A model generated the notes under the pieces. The model was given only the letters and a program-made list of their open reading frames with translations. It made no database searches and was not told the DNA's origin. Shown piece by piece: positions 4,858 to 6,098 of a stretch of 6,098 bases of DNA. A program made the translations under genes and the position numbers. Position 1 is the stretch's first letter. Every line of letters starts with the position of its first letter. The DNA is from Candidatus Zixiibacteriota bacterium. GTDB taxonomy: Bacteria > Zixibacteria > MSB-5A5 > GN15 > FEB-12. Location of the stretch: the NCBI GenBank assembly GCA_023700785.1, contig JAMPYH010000174.1:1-6098 (forward strand). The letters run 5' to 3'.

Positions 4858-5352
4858 GTGGCGAACTCGCAGGTCGAGAATATCAAACGTGTCCTTGTGC
4901 GCGACCTGAAAAGTCTGCGCGCGGAGCTCGACGCGTACGATAACGACAGCCAGATCTGGGCATTGCCGGACGGCCTGAGGAACTCGGCAGGGACGCTCGC
5001 GCATCACCTGGCCGGAAACCTGAGGCATTTTATCGGGGCGCAGATCGGGCAGTCCGGCTATGTCCGTGATCGGGAGTATGAATTCGCGGCCAGGGATCTC
5101 GCGAGGGGAGTTTTGGCCGAGCAGATCGACGCCGCAATTGCTGATCTGGAGTCCACGCTAAACCTGCTCACGGATAGCGATCTCGAGCGACCTTTTCCGA
5201 TCACGGTCGGCGGGCATCAGTTCACTATCGGGCGATTTTTGACACACCTGATCGCCCATTTTGCTTACCATCTGGGGCAGATCGACTATCACCGGCGGAT
5301 AGTCACCGGCAACAGCGCCGGCATCGGGGCACAATCTCTGGACGAACTCTGA
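4858..5352 (+). CDS. DinB-like four-helix protein (second copy of the fold)
   Basis: The 164-residue product starts at GTG 4858, the base right after the preceding stop TAA (4855-4857). AGGGG at 4844-4848 inside the previous gene serves as the ribosome site, implying translational coupling. DinB features are the GTLAHHLAGNLRHFIGA segment (residues 45-61, H50 the likely metal ligand) and LIAHFAYHLGQIDYHRR (131-147), with H134 and H138 in HxxxH spacing. These three His would bind a divalent metal. The protein is soluble and lacks a signal peptide. It shares little residue identity with the DinB-like protein at 2968-3468 beyond the His layout, so it is not a recent duplicate. Thiol-transferase or detoxification roles are known for some members, but the substrate here cannot be deduced. 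Confidence 0.83.
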   Translation: MANSQVENIKRVLVRDLKSLRAELDAYDNDSQIWALPDGLRNSAGTLAHHLAGNLRHFIGAQIGQSGYVRDREYEFAARDLARGVLAEQIDAAIADLESTLNLLTDSDLERPFPITVGGHQFTIGRFLTHLIAHFAYHLGQIDYHRRIVTGNSAGIGAQSLDEL

Positions 5353-5359
5353 TCTTAAG

Positions 5360-5371
5360 CGCTCATGAGCG
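5360..5371. other. 12-bp perfect palindrome after the DinB-like gene
   Basis: CGCTCATGAGCG is self-complementary and lies 8 nt past the stop of the DinB-like gene. It lacks a loop and a T-run, so it is not a convincing terminator. It may be a protein-binding site or chance. Confidence 0.25.
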
Positions 5372-5415
5372 GTAGAATCTGGCAATAGTGGTGCCGGTCA
5401 CGATCTAGATTTTTC

Positions 5416-5446
5416 TTGAAATTACCCCCAACATACTCCATATTAT
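5416..5446 (+). promoter_or_regulatory. Candidate promoter of the secreted-protein gene
   Basis: TTGAAA (5416-5421) is followed by TATTAT (5441-5446) at a long spacing of 19 nt, or by the overlapping CATATT (5439-5444) at 17 nt. The local sequence is clearly more AT-rich than the coding DNA around it. A transcript from here would have a leader of about 30 nt before TTG 5483. Confidence 0.45.
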
Positions 5447-5482
5447 GGCAGTCAATCAACTCGTGGCGGGGACATACTCAGA

Positions 5483-6098
5483 TTGCATCGCGGGGCATTG
5501 TTCAATCGTCTTTTCATCGGCGCGATCGCGCTGATCATCTCCATTTATCTGTCGACGCCAGTCTTGGCCGTTGATTCCCTGGAAATCGACCATGACAAAC
5601 GGGAAGAAATTCTCCCCTATAGCCTCGAATCGCAGAAGGTAGTCTCCTGGGAGAGTCGACAGATCATGTATCTACCCGGCCAAATAGCTACACTTGACTC
5701 AGCTTTGTCCGCCAAGAGCCTGATATACATTCAAAATCCGGATGTCGGCCAGGACAACCTGACGCAAGTCGGGGCCTACTCGGCCACCAATGGGAATACT
5801 TTCAACGACCAGCCGATACATTTGATAGTCACTGATTTTGTGACGTTCGTCGATTCCGCGGACAGCAGCGTCTGTGTCGCTGGTATTGGTTATAGAACGG
5901 ACTCAGCTTTTGCATTCGAACTGCAGATCGGCCGCGCTCCATCGTTGCTGTTTCTTGCGACCGGAACTGATGCCACTGGAGACGGCGAATGGAAAATCGG
6001 TTATGGCATTGCCGGTCGAGCCGACTATGACCGGGACGGGAAGCAGGAAATACTGATCCATGTCAATCCCAATCGGGACGTGGCACCCCGAATTCTGA
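5483..6098 (+). CDS. Secreted protein of unknown function, 5' part (runs off the right edge)
   Basis: One frame stays open from 5420 to the window end, giving 205 codons from TTG 5483. The start is chosen because a classical signal peptide begins there. It has Arg at 3 and 9, the hydrophobic core LFIGAIALIISIYL (10-23) and a PVLA end with probable cleavage after Ala29, so the protein is exported by Sec. GGGGA at 5468-5472 lies 10 nt upstream. No in-frame ATG or GTG fits better. The mature part is acidic and beta-rich in look, without membrane segments. Near the end, GTDATGDGEWKIGYG (161-175) precedes ADYDRDGKQEILIHVN (180-195). The DxDxDG pattern (181-186) followed by a hydrophobic strand resembles Ca-binding VCBS/FG-GAP-type repeats. 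That match is weak because only one clear copy is seen. The C-terminus, where an anchoring or sorting domain would be, is outside the window. Confidence 0.72.
   Translation, partial: MHRGALFNRLFIGAIALIISIYLSTPVLAVDSLEIDHDKREEILPYSLESQKVVSWESRQIMYLPGQIATLDSALSAKSLIYIQNPDVGQDNLTQVGAYSATNGNTFNDQPIHLIVTDFVTFVDSADSSVCVAGIGYRTDSAFAFELQIGRAPSLLFLATGTDATGDGEWKIGYGIAGRADYDRDGKQEILIHVNPNRDVAPRIL

Overview
The window reads as chromosomal DNA of a free-living Gram-negative-type environmental bacterium with moderately high GC. No RNA gene, CRISPR array or intact insertion sequence is visible. The phylum is uncertain. An S74-type trimeric surface protein remnant, a prephenate dehydratase of the AIEN/IQS-P subtype that I associate with Bacteroidetes-like lineages, and a secreted Asp-rich protein together suggest the FCB group (for example Zixibacteria-like or Bacteroidetes-like). 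This is inference only.

Left part (1-1610): a decayed zone. A possible end of an upstream gene is followed by a perfect 10-bp hairpin. Next come a SLOG-type nucleotide-binding domain fragment (315-716) that stops abruptly, and a tail-fibre-like protein remnant ending in a peptidase S74 chaperone domain (about 727-1360). The S74 remnant is broken by a 4-nt insertion that shifts the frame and by an in-frame TAA. A gene-poor spacer with a 14-bp perfect palindrome follows.

Middle part (1611-3468): four co-directional genes. A small GNAT protein of the YjdJ type and a YjdI-type ferredoxin fused to a CDGSH 2Fe-2S domain form a tightly coupled pair. Then comes a DUF4287-DUF5655 protein broken by an internal deletion, and a DinB-fold protein. 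This row meets the prephenate dehydratase gene pheA (minus strand, 3472-4299) tail to tail with a 3-nt gap.

Right part (4300-6098): a 183-nt divergent region with a recognisable sigma70-like promoter on each strand separates pheA from a two-gene unit. That unit is a small DUF1801-like protein followed with zero spacing by a second DinB-fold protein starting at GTG. After a 130-nt spacer with a candidate promoter comes the 5' part of a secreted protein with a clear signal peptide, probably starting at TTG 5483 and running off the right edge.

The only assignable metabolic step is PheA (prephenate to phenylpyruvate). The other intact genes are small cytosolic families (Fe-S, acyltransferase, DinB, DUF1801-like) with poorly defined roles, often linked loosely to stress or detoxification. 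I do not see a convincing complete new system. The most notable items are the SLOG remnant, the two damaged genes with readable breakage scars, the YjdJ/YjdI-CDGSH module and the unfinished secreted protein.
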